Shown piece by piece: positions 1 to 6,299 of a stretch of 8,194 bases of DNA (the first letter of the stretch is position 1; each line of letters begins with the position of its first letter). Location of the stretch: positions 1 to 8,194 of the forward strand of contig JAGQTR010000214.1 of the NCBI GenBank assembly GCA_020438915.1, written 5' to 3'. Below the pieces are notes generated by a model. That model saw only the letters and a program-made list of their open reading frames with translations, was not told where the DNA came from and made no database searches. The position numbers and the translations under genes are program-made. This DNA is from Mycobacterium sp. (lineage in GTDB: Bacteria > Actinomycetota > Actinomycetes > Mycobacteriales > Mycobacteriaceae).

Positions 1-643
1 GCAGGATCATCACCGCCAGCACGATCCCCGCGGTGAAGATGGTGCCACCGCCGGACAGCGAGACATTGCCGTCGGCGAACAGGAAGAACCAGCCCAAGTT
101 GTCATTGAGGAATCTGGAGACCGGTTCCAGCCAGGGGGCCAGCACGAAGATCCCCCAGAGGCCGAACACTATCGACGGCACGGCCGCCAGAAGATCGACC
201 AGAACCGCGAACGGCCGCGCCAGCCCGCGCGGCGCGTAGTTGGTCAGAAAAGCCGCGATGCCGACCGCAATGGGAACCGCGATGATCAACGCGAAAACCG
301 AACTCAGCACGGTGACCTGAAACAGTTCGGCGATTCCGAACCGCAGATTGTCGGGGTCTGTTGTGTTGAACTCCGTGCTGGTGATGAAGTTCGCCTCGTT
401 GGCCCTGAGCGAGGGGATCGCGCGGATCAACAGGAACAGCCCCATCAAGGCGATGGCCGCGATGATCAGTGCACCCGAGCCGACGGCGATCGATCTGAAA
501 ATCCGGTCTCCCCAGCGGCCACCTCGGTCCATCAGCACCGATTGCTCCGACGTTTTGGCAGACATGTTGGCAGTATGTCGACCCCGCCGTGGACTCGCGA
601 CTTTCGGTGGGCCTACCTCGTGATGTTCGGGTTTCAGTGTCAT
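1..643 (-). CDS. pstC: Phosphate ABC transporter permease PstC (partial, C-terminus off the left edge)
   Basis: This is one of the two membrane permease subunits of the high-affinity phosphate importer (PstS-PstC-PstA-PstB). The frame reads without a stop from an ATG at 643 to position 1, giving 214 codons. Residues 1 to about 45 are hydrophilic, with an Arg-rich stretch (SPRRGRH), as expected for a cytoplasmic N-terminus. A hydrophobic segment follows (VGSGALIIAAIALMGLFLL). Next come the start of the permease domain (FQVTVLSSVFALIIAVPIAV) and the cytoplasmic loop typical of ABC permeases (NYAPRGLARPFAVLVDLLAA, then VPSIVFGLWG). The ATG at 643 has GGAAG just upstream and lies 20 nt after the pstS stop. 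An in-frame ATG at 565 is possible but has no clear ribosome binding site. The gene is almost certainly co-transcribed with pstS. The missing part should hold the last membrane helices, with pstA and pstB probably beyond. Confidence 0.93.
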   Translation of the reverse strand, partial: MTLKPEHHEVGPPKVASPRRGRHTANMSAKTSEQSVLMDRGGRWGDRIFRSIAVGSGALIIAAIALMGLFLLIRAIPSLRANEANFITSTEFNTTDPDNLRFGIAELFQVTVLSSVFALIIAVPIAVGIAAFLTNYAPRGLARPFAVLVDLLAAVPSIVFGLWGIFVLAPWLEPVSRFLNDNLGWFFLFADGNVSLSGGGTIFTAGIVLAVMIL

Positions 644-663
644 CGCTTCCTATGCTGGGGCGG

Positions 664-1773
664 TCAGGAGATCGCGTCGACAGCGGTAATCAGCCGCTCC
701 TTGAACTTGTCGGGAACCGGGATGTAACCGGCCTCCTGCAGACCCTGCTGGCCGGCACCCAGCGCGACCGTCAGGAACTTCCTGAGCGCCGGGGCGACAT
801 CGCCTTGCGGGTACTTCGAGCAGACGAGCTGATAGGTGGCCAACATGATCGGATATGAGCCCGCCTCGGTCGGCATGTAGAACGACGAGGTGTCCAGCAC
901 CAGGTCGTTGCCAACGCCTGCGACCTGGACGCTGTCGATCGCTTTTCCTGCCGATTCGATGTTGAGTTCCACGGGTTCCGGCCCGGCCGACGTGACGATC
1001 TGGGCCACCGACAGGCCCTGCTTCGTCGCGTAGGACCATTCGTTGTAGGTGATCGAACCGGTGGTGTTCTTGATCGCCGCCGACGTGCCCTCGTTGCCTT
1101 TGGCGCCCTCACCGACACCGCCGACGAACGACTTGCCCGCACCCTTGCCCCATGCGCCCTCGGAGGCCGCCTCAAGGTATTTCTGGAAGTTGTCAGTGGT
1201 GCCCGACTCATCGCTGCGGAAGATGACGTTGATTGGTTGAGCGGGAAGCGATTTGTCCTCGTTGAGCGCCGCGATCTCGGGAGCGTTCCAGGTCGTCACC
1301 GACCCGTTGAAGATCTTGGCCACGGTGGGGCCGTCGAGTACCAGGCCGTCCACACCATCGAGGTGGTAAGTCACCGCAATGGGCCCGAAGACAGTGGGCA
1401 GGTTCCACGCATCGGCGCCGCCGCACCGCTCTTTGGCCTTGGCGTAGTCACCCTTCTCCGCGCTCAACGGCGAGTCCGAACCGCCGAAGTCGGTCTGTCC
1501 GCCGGTGAACTCCGACACACCCGCTCCGGAGCCACTCGAGGTGTAGTTCACCGTGAAACCCGGGCAGGCCCGCTGGTAGGCGTTGACGAACCTCGTCATA
1601 GCGTTGGCCTGGGCAGACGATCCGCTGGCCTTCAGCGACTCATCGCCGCCGCAGTCCTCGTCCGGCGCCGAGCTGCCCCCCGAGCCGGTGTTGTCGTCGC
1701 TACCGCAGCCAGACAGCACCACCGCGCCGGCGGCCAGCAGGCTCACCAAAGCACCAGGTCGGTTGGCCTTCAC
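664..1773 (-). CDS. pstS: Phosphate-binding lipoprotein PstS
   Basis: This is the extracytoplasmic phosphate receptor that delivers phosphate to PstC/PstA. The protein has 369 residues, a normal PstS length. Residues 1-23 form a lipoprotein signal peptide: KANR, a hydrophobic core (GALVSLLAAGAVVL) and lipobox LSGC with the lipidated Cys at 23. A Gly/Ser/Asp-rich linker follows. Phosphate-binding loops are visible as KASGSSAQ (about 48-55), TDFGGSDSPLS (94-104) and RSDESGTTDNF (186-196). The start is GTG at 1773, preceded by AAGGAG 4 nt upstream; an overlapping ATG is out of frame. It is the first gene of the pst operon. Phosphate-starvation control by a SenX3-RegX3/PhoP-type regulator is likely from the GTTCA repeats upstream. 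Arsenate is a known adventitious substrate of phosphate importers, which is relevant to the divergent ars genes. Confidence 0.95.
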   Translation of the reverse strand: MKANRPGALVSLLAAGAVVLSGCGSDDNTGSGGSSAPDEDCGGDESLKASGSSAQANAMTRFVNAYQRACPGFTVNYTSSGSGAGVSEFTGGQTDFGGSDSPLSAEKGDYAKAKERCGGADAWNLPTVFGPIAVTYHLDGVDGLVLDGPTVAKIFNGSVTTWNAPEIAALNEDKSLPAQPINVIFRSDESGTTDNFQKYLEAASEGAWGKGAGKSFVGGVGEGAKGNEGTSAAIKNTTGSITYNEWSYATKQGLSVAQIVTSAGPEPVELNIESAGKAIDSVQVAGVGNDLVLDTSSFYMPTEAGSYPIMLATYQLVCSKYPQGDVAPALRKFLTVALGAGQQGLQEAGYIPVPDKFKERLITAVDAIS

Positions 1774-1820
1774 ACATCTCCTTCAAGCCGTGTACACCGC
1801 GGAATCATCGTCGCTCGGCT

Positions 1821-1878
1821 GTGAACCTAGGGGCTGCTCGTGAATCAACGCCCTACGGATAGTGAACGGAAGATGAAC
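1821..1878 (-). promoter_or_regulatory. PHO-box-like direct repeats upstream of pstS
   Basis: Read on the minus strand, GTTCATCTTCC (1878-1868) is followed immediately by GTTCACTATCC (1867-1857), two 11-nt direct repeats. A third unit in the same 11-nt phase, ATTCACGAGCA, lies at 1845-1835. A further GTTCAC sits out of phase at 1826-1821. Tandem 11-nt repeats beginning GTTCA are the known form of the PHO box bound by PhoP in Streptomyces. The mycobacterial orthologue RegX3 controls pst genes. Binding here, and which flanking gene it serves, are inferred. The repeats lie 84-105 nt from the pstS start and about 74 nt from the arsR start. Confidence 0.6.
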
Positions 1879-1915
1879 CGCCGAATGGGCTTGCGACCAC
1901 AGTTCCGCAGCAGGG

Positions 1916-1943
1916 TTGACGTTCCAGAATGACTCAGTAAATA
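1916..1943 (+). promoter_or_regulatory. Probable promoter of the arsR-arsC operon
   Basis: TTGACG (1916-1921) is a near-consensus -35 element. After a 16-nt spacer, TAAATA (1938-1943) is the best -10 candidate, though a weak match. Transcription would start about 8 nt later, at or next to the ATG at 1952, so the mRNA is probably leaderless. This agrees with the absence of any ribosome binding site before that ATG. It also argues against the TTG at 1916 as the start codon, because that TTG would be part of the -35 box. Confidence 0.5.
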
Positions 1944-1951
1944 TTGAGTCA
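1930..1951. promoter_or_regulatory. Candidate ArsR operator (perfect inverted repeat)
   Basis: TGACTCA (1930-1936) and TGAGTCA (1945-1951) form perfect 7-bp inverted arms separated by an AT-rich 8-nt spacer. The repeat spans the proposed -10 element and the transcription start and abuts the arsR ATG. Winged-helix ArsR dimers typically bind such dyads and block RNA polymerase, so autorepression of arsR-arsC is the likely role. The assignment rests on position and symmetry only. Confidence 0.6.
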
Positions 1952-2629
1952 ATGTCCATCGAGATAGCTGGCGGGACGGCGGGCCGCGCGGCGATCTTCG
2001 CCGCGCTCGCAGACCCCGCGCGGCTCACAATCGTGGATCATCTGCTGCTGGCCGACGCGTCGCCGTCGGAACTGCGAGCCGTTCTGGGCATGCCATCGAA
2101 CTTGCTGGCACACCATCTCGGCGTGCTCAAGAAGGCCAACGTCCTGCACCACACCCGCTCCGAGGCCGATGGCCGGCGCACCTATCTGAAGCTCAACCAT
2201 CAGGCCCTGCAGACGCTGCTGCCACCGTTGGAGCGGCTGGCGCAACGCGTGGTGTTCGTCTGTACCCAGAACTCTGCGCGCAGCCAGCTCGCCGCCGCGA
2301 TCTGGAACCTGCGCAGCGAGGTAACGGCGACCTCGGCAGGCACCCATCCCGCCCCCCGCATCCACCCCGGGGCAGTCAACGCTGCCCGCCGCCACCACCT
2401 GCATCTGCACCCCCACACACCTCGCAGCCTCGGAGAGGTTGTCAGGGCCGACGATCTCGTCATCGCGGTCTGCGACAACGCTCACGAGGAATTGCCCGCC
2501 GATCTGCCTCGCCTGCACTGGTCGGTCGCCGACCCCGCCAGAGTCGGGCGAGCCGACGCCTTCGATGCCGCGGTCGGGGAGCTCACCGAACGAATTCAGC
2601 ACCTCGCGCCCACATTGAAGCCAGCCTGA
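1952..2629 (+). CDS. arsR: ArsR-type HTH repressor fused to a low-molecular-weight phosphatase/arsenate reductase domain
   Basis: The protein is 225 residues from ATG 1952, chosen because the upstream TTG at 1916 falls in the promoter. Residues about 10-95 are an ArsR winged helix: FAALADPARLTIVDHLL, recognition region SPSELRAVLGMPSNLLAHHL, and wing TRSEADGRRTYLKL. Residues about 98-222 are a low-molecular-weight phosphatase/ArsC fold. Its P-loop CTQNSARS (104-111) has nucleophile C104 and R110, and its acid loop is VADP (D194). A second Cys, C174, lies in IAVCDNAHEE. The HTH part contains no cysteine at all, so the usual thiol site for As(III) is missing. Residues 148-155 are His-rich (HHLHLHPH) where relatives usually read something like GLDLSGH. 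As I recall, a similar fusion (ArsRC2) in Microbacterium A33 represses its own ars operon. Likely role: autorepressor of this gene and arsC, with possible reductase or oxyanion-sensing activity. The next gene starts 13 nt downstream. Confidence 0.88.
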   Translation: MSIEIAGGTAGRAAIFAALADPARLTIVDHLLLADASPSELRAVLGMPSNLLAHHLGVLKKANVLHHTRSEADGRRTYLKLNHQALQTLLPPLERLAQRVVFVCTQNSARSQLAAAIWNLRSEVTATSAGTHPAPRIHPGAVNAARRHHLHLHPHTPRSLGEVVRADDLVIAVCDNAHEELPADLPRLHWSVADPARVGRADAFDAAVGELTERIQHLAPTLKPA

Positions 2630-2642
2630 GAAGGAGAACACC

Positions 2643-3320
2643 GTGACCGAACCCACTGCTGCCGAGGCTCGCCCCCATCTGCGATCCGGCCTGTCCATCG
2701 ATCAACACCTGGCGATGCAGGCGGCCGCCGCTCAACTGGAAAAAGAATTCGACGGCATCGTCGGCGTCGAGACCATCGAGCGTTTCCTGCATTCGTCCTA
2801 TGACCAGTTCGCCGCGCGGGCCAGTATCCCGAATTTTCTTCCGCTGCTTGCCGAACGCTTTGCCCGGCAACGCCTTCGGGCGCTGGCCAGGGTGGAGGGC
2901 CAGCACCATGACGGTAAGCCCACAGTGTTGTTTCTGTGCACCCACAATGCCGGTAGGTCGCAGATGGCGATGGGCTTCTTCACCCAGATGGCCGGGGACG
3001 CCGCCGTCGCCTGGTCGGGCGGCTCCGAGCCAGGCAACGAGGTGAACCCGGCGGCGGTGGCCGCCATGGCCGAGCGCGGCATCGATGTCTCCGGTGAGTA
3101 CCCCAAACCCTGGACCGACGAAATCGTGCGCGCCGCAGACGTCATCATCACGATGGGGTGCGGCGATGCCTGCCCGCTGTTCCCTGGACGTCGCTACGAA
3201 GAGTGGAAACTCGAAGATCCGGCGGGCCGCGGTGTCGACGACGTCCGGCCGATCCGCGACGAGATCGAGCGCCGCGTCCGCGCACTGCTCACCGAACTCG
3301 GCGTTCCAGTCAACTGCTAA
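2643..3320 (+). CDS. arsC: Arsenate reductase (LMW-phosphatase type) with an N-terminal helical domain
   Basis: This enzyme should reduce arsenate to arsenite in the cytoplasm so that Acr3 can export it. The protein has 225 residues. The GTG start at 2643 is set by AAGGAG at 2631-2636. Residues about 15-85 are a helical region (QHLAMQAAAAQLEKEF ... FARQRLRALARVEG) resembling the three-helix N-terminal domain found on some actinobacterial ArsC proteins, thought to mediate dimerisation. Residues 93-222 are the catalytic domain: P-loop CTHNAGRS (99-106, nucleophile C99, R105), WSGGSEPG after the first helix, MGCGDACP with C173 and C177, and acid loop LEDPAG (D192). C99 plus the C173/C177 pair resembles the three-cysteine thioredoxin-coupled class. 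Mycothiol/mycoredoxin coupling, known for other actinobacterial ArsC proteins, cannot be excluded. The gene is co-transcribed with the arsR fusion, and its last four bases overlap the end of acr3 on the other strand. Confidence 0.9.
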   Translation: MTEPTAAEARPHLRSGLSIDQHLAMQAAAAQLEKEFDGIVGVETIERFLHSSYDQFAARASIPNFLPLLAERFARQRLRALARVEGQHHDGKPTVLFLCTHNAGRSQMAMGFFTQMAGDAAVAWSGGSEPGNEVNPAAVAAMAERGIDVSGEYPKPWTDEIVRAADVIITMGCGDACPLFPGRRYEEWKLEDPAGRGVDDVRPIRDEIERRVRALLTELGVPVNC

Positions 3321-4402
3321 CCCGCCGCGGTTTCTGTTGGCGAAAAATGACGCCGCAGCGCCAGCGAAACATAGACCAAGGCCACCAGGACTGGAACCTC
3401 GATCAGGGGTCCCACCACCCCGGCGAGGGCCTGGCCTGAGGTGGCCCCGTAGGTGGCGATCGCTACCGCAATGGCCAGCTCGAAATTGTTACCTGCGGCG
3501 GTGAACGCCAGCGTGGTGGTGCGCTGGTAGCCGAGGCCCAGGAGTGCGCCCAGCAGATACCCGCCACCCCACATGATCGTGAAATACACCAGTAGCGGCA
3601 GCGCGATCCGGGCCACGTCCAGCGGCCGGCTGGTGATCTGATCACCCTGCAGCGCAAAGAGAATCACGATGGTGAACAGCAGACCATAGAGCGCCCACGG
3701 TCCGATCCACGGCAGGAACCTGGTCTCGTACCATTCTCGGCCTCGGGCCTTCTCCCCCACCCGTCGGGACAGGTAACCGGCCAAGAGGGGGATTCCGAGG
3801 AAGATGAGCACCGACTTGGCGATCTGCCACGGTGAGGCTGAAATGGTTGTCTGTTCCAGCCCGAGCCAGCCGGGCAGCACCGACAGGTAGAACCACCCCA
3901 GCACCGCGAACATCACGACCTGGAACATCGAGTTCAACGCCACCAGCACCGCCGCAGCCTCGCGATCGCCACAGGCCAGGTCGTTCCAGATGATCACCAT
4001 GGCGATACAGCGGGCCAGGCCGACGATGATCAACCCGGTCCGGTACTCCGGCAGGTCCGCCAGCAGCAGCCACGCCAACGCGAACATCAGCGCGGGGCCC
4101 AACACCCAGTTCAACAGCAGCGAGCTCAGCAGGAGTTTGCGGTCTCCGGTCACCGTGTCGAGGCGGTCGTATCTGACCTTCGCCAGCACCGGATACATCA
4201 TGATCAGCAGACCTAGCGCGATCGGCAGTGAAATGCCGTCGACCGCAACACTTTCCAGCGCAGTATTCAGACCGGGAACCCCGCGGCCCAGCAGCAGTCC
4301 AGCCACCATCGCGATGCCGATCCACAACGGTAGGAACCGGTCCAGCGTGCCCAATTTGCCGACCACCGGCGTCACCGCCGACGAGGCTGCGGTGTCGGTC
4401 AT
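3317..4402 (-). CDS. acr3: Arsenite efflux permease Acr3
   Basis: This inner-membrane exporter extrudes As(III), and in some members Sb(III), using the proton gradient. The protein has 361 residues and about ten hydrophobic segments, a normal Acr3 length. The family signature is clear: GLARCIAMVIIWNDLACGDREAA, with the essential Cys at 132 in the fourth membrane helix, then ALNSMFQ. GNNFELAIAVAI (304-315, E308) is the other hallmark near the C-terminus. The start is ATG 4402, with GGAG at 4410-4413. An in-frame extension to 4531 would overlap mshD and adds non-membrane sequence, so it was rejected. The gene lies only 34 nt after mshD on the same strand with no obvious promoter between. It probably shares the glnR-mshD transcript rather than the arsR promoter, which is unusual for an ars exporter. 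An internal promoter inside mshD is the alternative. Confidence 0.95.
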   Translation of the reverse strand: MTDTAASSAVTPVVGKLGTLDRFLPLWIGIAMVAGLLLGRGVPGLNTALESVAVDGISLPIALGLLIMMYPVLAKVRYDRLDTVTGDRKLLLSSLLLNWVLGPALMFALAWLLLADLPEYRTGLIIVGLARCIAMVIIWNDLACGDREAAAVLVALNSMFQVVMFAVLGWFYLSVLPGWLGLEQTTISASPWQIAKSVLIFLGIPLLAGYLSRRVGEKARGREWYETRFLPWIGPWALYGLLFTIVILFALQGDQITSRPLDVARIALPLLVYFTIMWGGGYLLGALLGLGYQRTTTLAFTAAGNNFELAIAVAIATYGATSGQALAGVVGPLIEVPVLVALVYVSLALRRHFSPTETAAG

Positions 4403-4436
4403 ACCGGCACTCCGATCAGACGGCCAACAGAACACA

Positions 4437-5321
4437 TCACGAGGTGAGCGCATAGGCGGTGTCGGTGCTGTGCACGGTGAAGCCCAGCTGCTCATAGGTT
4501 CGCACCGCCGCAGCGTTGTCGGCTTCGACATAGAGCATCACGGTGGGCTCGAGCGCGTCGGCCAATCTCCTTGCCAGCCAGTCCATCCCGACCACGGTCA
4601 GTGTTCGCCCAAGCCCCACACCCTGGGCCGCGGGATCGACACCGATGACATACACCTCGCCGACGCCGGGTTTGTCGGCGTGCAGCTTGGTCCAGTGGAA
4701 GCCCAGCAGTCGCTCCCCCGATTGATCGAAGGCCAGGAACAACCCCTCGGGGTCGAACCACGATTCACCCCGTCGTTCGGCGATTTCGGAACCGGTCCAA
4801 CCGCCCTGCTCGGGGTGCCAGGAGAAGGCCGCGTTGTTGACCCGCAGGATTTCTGCATCGTCTCCCGGCCCGGCGTAGGTACGAATCCCCACTCCGTCAG
4901 GGATGTCGACGTCTGGGATGTTCTCCAGTGGGCGTCGCATCTGCAATAACCGACGTACCGGGCTGAGTGCGAGTGCGGCCGCGGTCGCCTCCGCCGAAAT
5001 GAGCGTGCCGTGGGCCCAGAACCGGCAGTGTCCAGCGGTCCTGTCCAACGCCGCACGAATCAGAGCCGAGCCGGCGCCCTGCCTGCGGGCCCGCGGGGCC
5101 ACCACCAGTTCGGCCACCTCCGGGTTCAGGTTCAGATAACCGTCGATTTTCCCGGTCTCCCCCACAGACACCAGATGTTGGGTGCGCTGCTGGTCCAACT
5201 CACGCAGGACCTGTTCCCCGACCGGCGATACCCCGTCTGACTCTGTTGCCTCACTGATGATTTCACGCACCATCCGCTGCTCTTGCCGCGACAGCCGGGG
5301 GCGCCAGTCAAGGCGTCTCAC
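4437..5321 (-). CDS. mshD: Mycothiol synthase MshD
   Basis: MshD catalyses the last step of mycothiol synthesis, acetylation of the cysteinyl amine of Cys-GlcN-Ins with acetyl-CoA in the cytoplasm. The 294-residue protein shows the expected tandem GNAT architecture. The N-terminal repeat has an acyl-CoA loop at about 73-88 (VVAPRARRQGAGSALI). The C-terminal, catalytic repeat has EVYVIGVDPAAQGVGLGRTL (222-241) followed by YVEADNAAAVRTYEQLGF (264-281). Conserved linker segments include NNAAFSWHPEQGGWT and FDPEGLFLA. The start is GTG 5321, whose GTGA overlaps the glnR stop (4-nt overlap, 5318-5321), indicating translational coupling to glnR. Mycothiol is the main low-molecular-weight thiol of actinobacteria and feeds mycoredoxin and some arsenate reductases. 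That gives a plausible functional link to the neighbouring ars genes, although glnR-mshD adjacency itself is ordinary for mycobacteria. Confidence 0.95.
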   Translation of the reverse strand: MRRLDWRPRLSRQEQRMVREIISEATESDGVSPVGEQVLRELDQQRTQHLVSVGETGKIDGYLNLNPEVAELVVAPRARRQGAGSALIRAALDRTAGHCRFWAHGTLISAEATAAALALSPVRRLLQMRRPLENIPDVDIPDGVGIRTYAGPGDDAEILRVNNAAFSWHPEQGGWTGSEIAERRGESWFDPEGLFLAFDQSGERLLGFHWTKLHADKPGVGEVYVIGVDPAAQGVGLGRTLTVVGMDWLARRLADALEPTVMLYVEADNAAAVRTYEQLGFTVHSTDTAYALTS

Positions 5322-6109
5322 GTGGTGTTCAGCTGTCCGGCCAGTGGCGTCGGCACGACACCGGGAGCGTCCCCGTACTCCTCGTCATCGAAGTCCCCGG
5401 GGTCTTCGCCCGGCTCCGCCCCTGAGGCCGACGTGCGGCCGCGCGCGGGCCTGACCGCCTTGTAACCGACGTTGCGCACGGTGCCGATCAGGGACTCGTA
5501 CTCGGTGCCGAGCTTGGCGCGCAACCGCCGCACGTGCACGTCAACGGTGCGGGTACCACCGAAGAAGTCATACCCCCACACCTCTTGAAGGAGCTGAGCC
5601 CTGGTGAACACCCGGCCCGCATGCTGCGCCAGATACTTCAGCAGCTCGAATTCCTTGTACGTCAGATCCAGTGGCCGCCCCCGCAGTCTCGCGGTGTAGG
5701 TGCCTTCGTCGATGACAAGCTCTCCCAGGCTTATTTTCCCGACGTTCTCCTGGTTGGCGGCGCCGCCTCGACGGCCGACCAGTAGCCGCAACCGGGCATC
5801 GATCTCCGCGGGGCCGGTGCCCGGCAGAAGTATCTCGTCCAGGCCCCACTCGATGCTGACCGCGACCAGGCCGCCCTCGTTGACCACGGCCACCACCGGG
5901 ACAGCCGATCCCGTCGTCCCCAACAGCCGGCACAGGCCGCGGGCCGCGGCCAGGTCGGTGCGGGCATCGACGATGGCCACGTCCGCGGTGCCGGCCTCCA
6001 GCAGTGACGACACCTCGGTCGGCGCGGTACGCACGTGGTGCGCCAGCAGCGACAGCGACGGCAATACTGACTCGGGGTGCGGGTCAACCGTCAGTAGCAG
6101 TAGGTCCAT
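5318..6109 (-). CDS. glnR: GlnR, OmpR-family nitrogen response regulator
   Basis: GlnR is the global transcriptional regulator of nitrogen assimilation in mycobacteria, without a partner kinase gene beside it. The protein is 263 residues from ATG 6109, supported by GGAGGG at 6114-6119. An in-frame GTG at 6199 would add 30 low-complexity residues and was rejected. Residues 1-120 form an atypical receiver (MDLLLLTVDPHPESVLPSL) that keeps D48 in VAIVDAR, the residue reported as important in M. smegmatis GlnR. Residues about 128-222 are the winged-helix output domain: ISLGELVIDEGTYTARLRG, LTYKEFELLKYLAQHAGRVF, VDVHVRRLRAKLG and IGTVRNVGYKAVRP. The final roughly 42 residues are a disordered acidic tail with DFDDEEYGD. 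The gene is first in a tightly packed glnR-mshD-acr3 run and divergent from lmeA. Confidence 0.95.
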   Translation of the reverse strand: MDLLLLTVDPHPESVLPSLSLLAHHVRTAPTEVSSLLEAGTADVAIVDARTDLAAARGLCRLLGTTGSAVPVVAVVNEGGLVAVSIEWGLDEILLPGTGPAEIDARLRLLVGRRGGAANQENVGKISLGELVIDEGTYTARLRGRPLDLTYKEFELLKYLAQHAGRVFTRAQLLQEVWGYDFFGGTRTVDVHVRRLRAKLGTEYESLIGTVRNVGYKAVRPARGRTSASGAEPGEDPGDFDDEEYGDAPGVVPTPLAGQLNTT

Positions 6110-6299
6110 CTGGCCCTCCGGCAGCCGTGGAGATCGTTGGCCGGGATACCGCCCAGACGACCCTGTCGTGCGGTGACTTCCTAAATTCATGCCTGACACA
6201 TGGTCCTTACCCGACCAAAGGTTCCCTCACGATAGCCTGCGGTTTGGTGGTCCGCCGCGCCGAACCGATGATCGCCGCTGCGTGCGCGACAATGGCGGC
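6110..6299. other. Divergent glnR/lmeA intergenic region
   Basis: This 190-nt stretch should hold the promoters of both flanking genes. Overlapping -10-like elements occur head to head: TAGCCT (6233-6238) on the plus strand toward lmeA, and TATCGT (complement of 6229-6234) on the minus strand toward glnR. Neither has a convincing -35 partner, so both are tentative. ORFs extend through the region in several frames, but none has a ribosome binding site or family-like sequence. I saw no clear GlnR-type GTAAC-N6-GTAAC dyad. Confidence 0.35.

Noticed and set aside
1237..1824. Long plus-strand open frame opposite pstS
   Set aside because: It lies antisense to a clear PstS, shows no family features and has Arg/Gly/Val-rich shadow composition.
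1916..1951. Longer ArsR fusion starting at TTG 1916 (12 extra residues)
   Set aside because: The TTG is part of a TTGACG -35 element and the extension runs through the operator dyad. ATG 1952 fits a leaderless start.
1949..2698. Long open frame on the minus strand opposite the arsR fusion
   Set aside because: It is a shadow of GC-rich coding sequence: no recognisable domain, low-complexity composition and full overlap with a convincing gene.
4403..4531. N-terminal extension of Acr3 to 404 residues
   Set aside because: It overlaps the end of mshD, is not hydrophobic or Acr3-like, and ATG 4402 has its own GGAG ribosome binding site.
3990..4949. 319-codon plus-strand open frame antisense to acr3 and mshD
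   Set aside because: It spans two well-identified genes and their boundary, and its translation shows no domain or membrane pattern.
5237..5256. TGACTC-like sequence in mshD resembling an ars operator half-site
   Set aside because: The partner arm is TCACTGA rather than TGAGTCA and the spacing is wrong. It lies in the 5' coding part of mshD, far from acr3.
6110..6199. 30-residue N-terminal extension of GlnR from GTG 6199
   Set aside because: MDLLLLTVDP at 6109 is the recognised GlnR N-terminus and has GGAGGG directly upstream.
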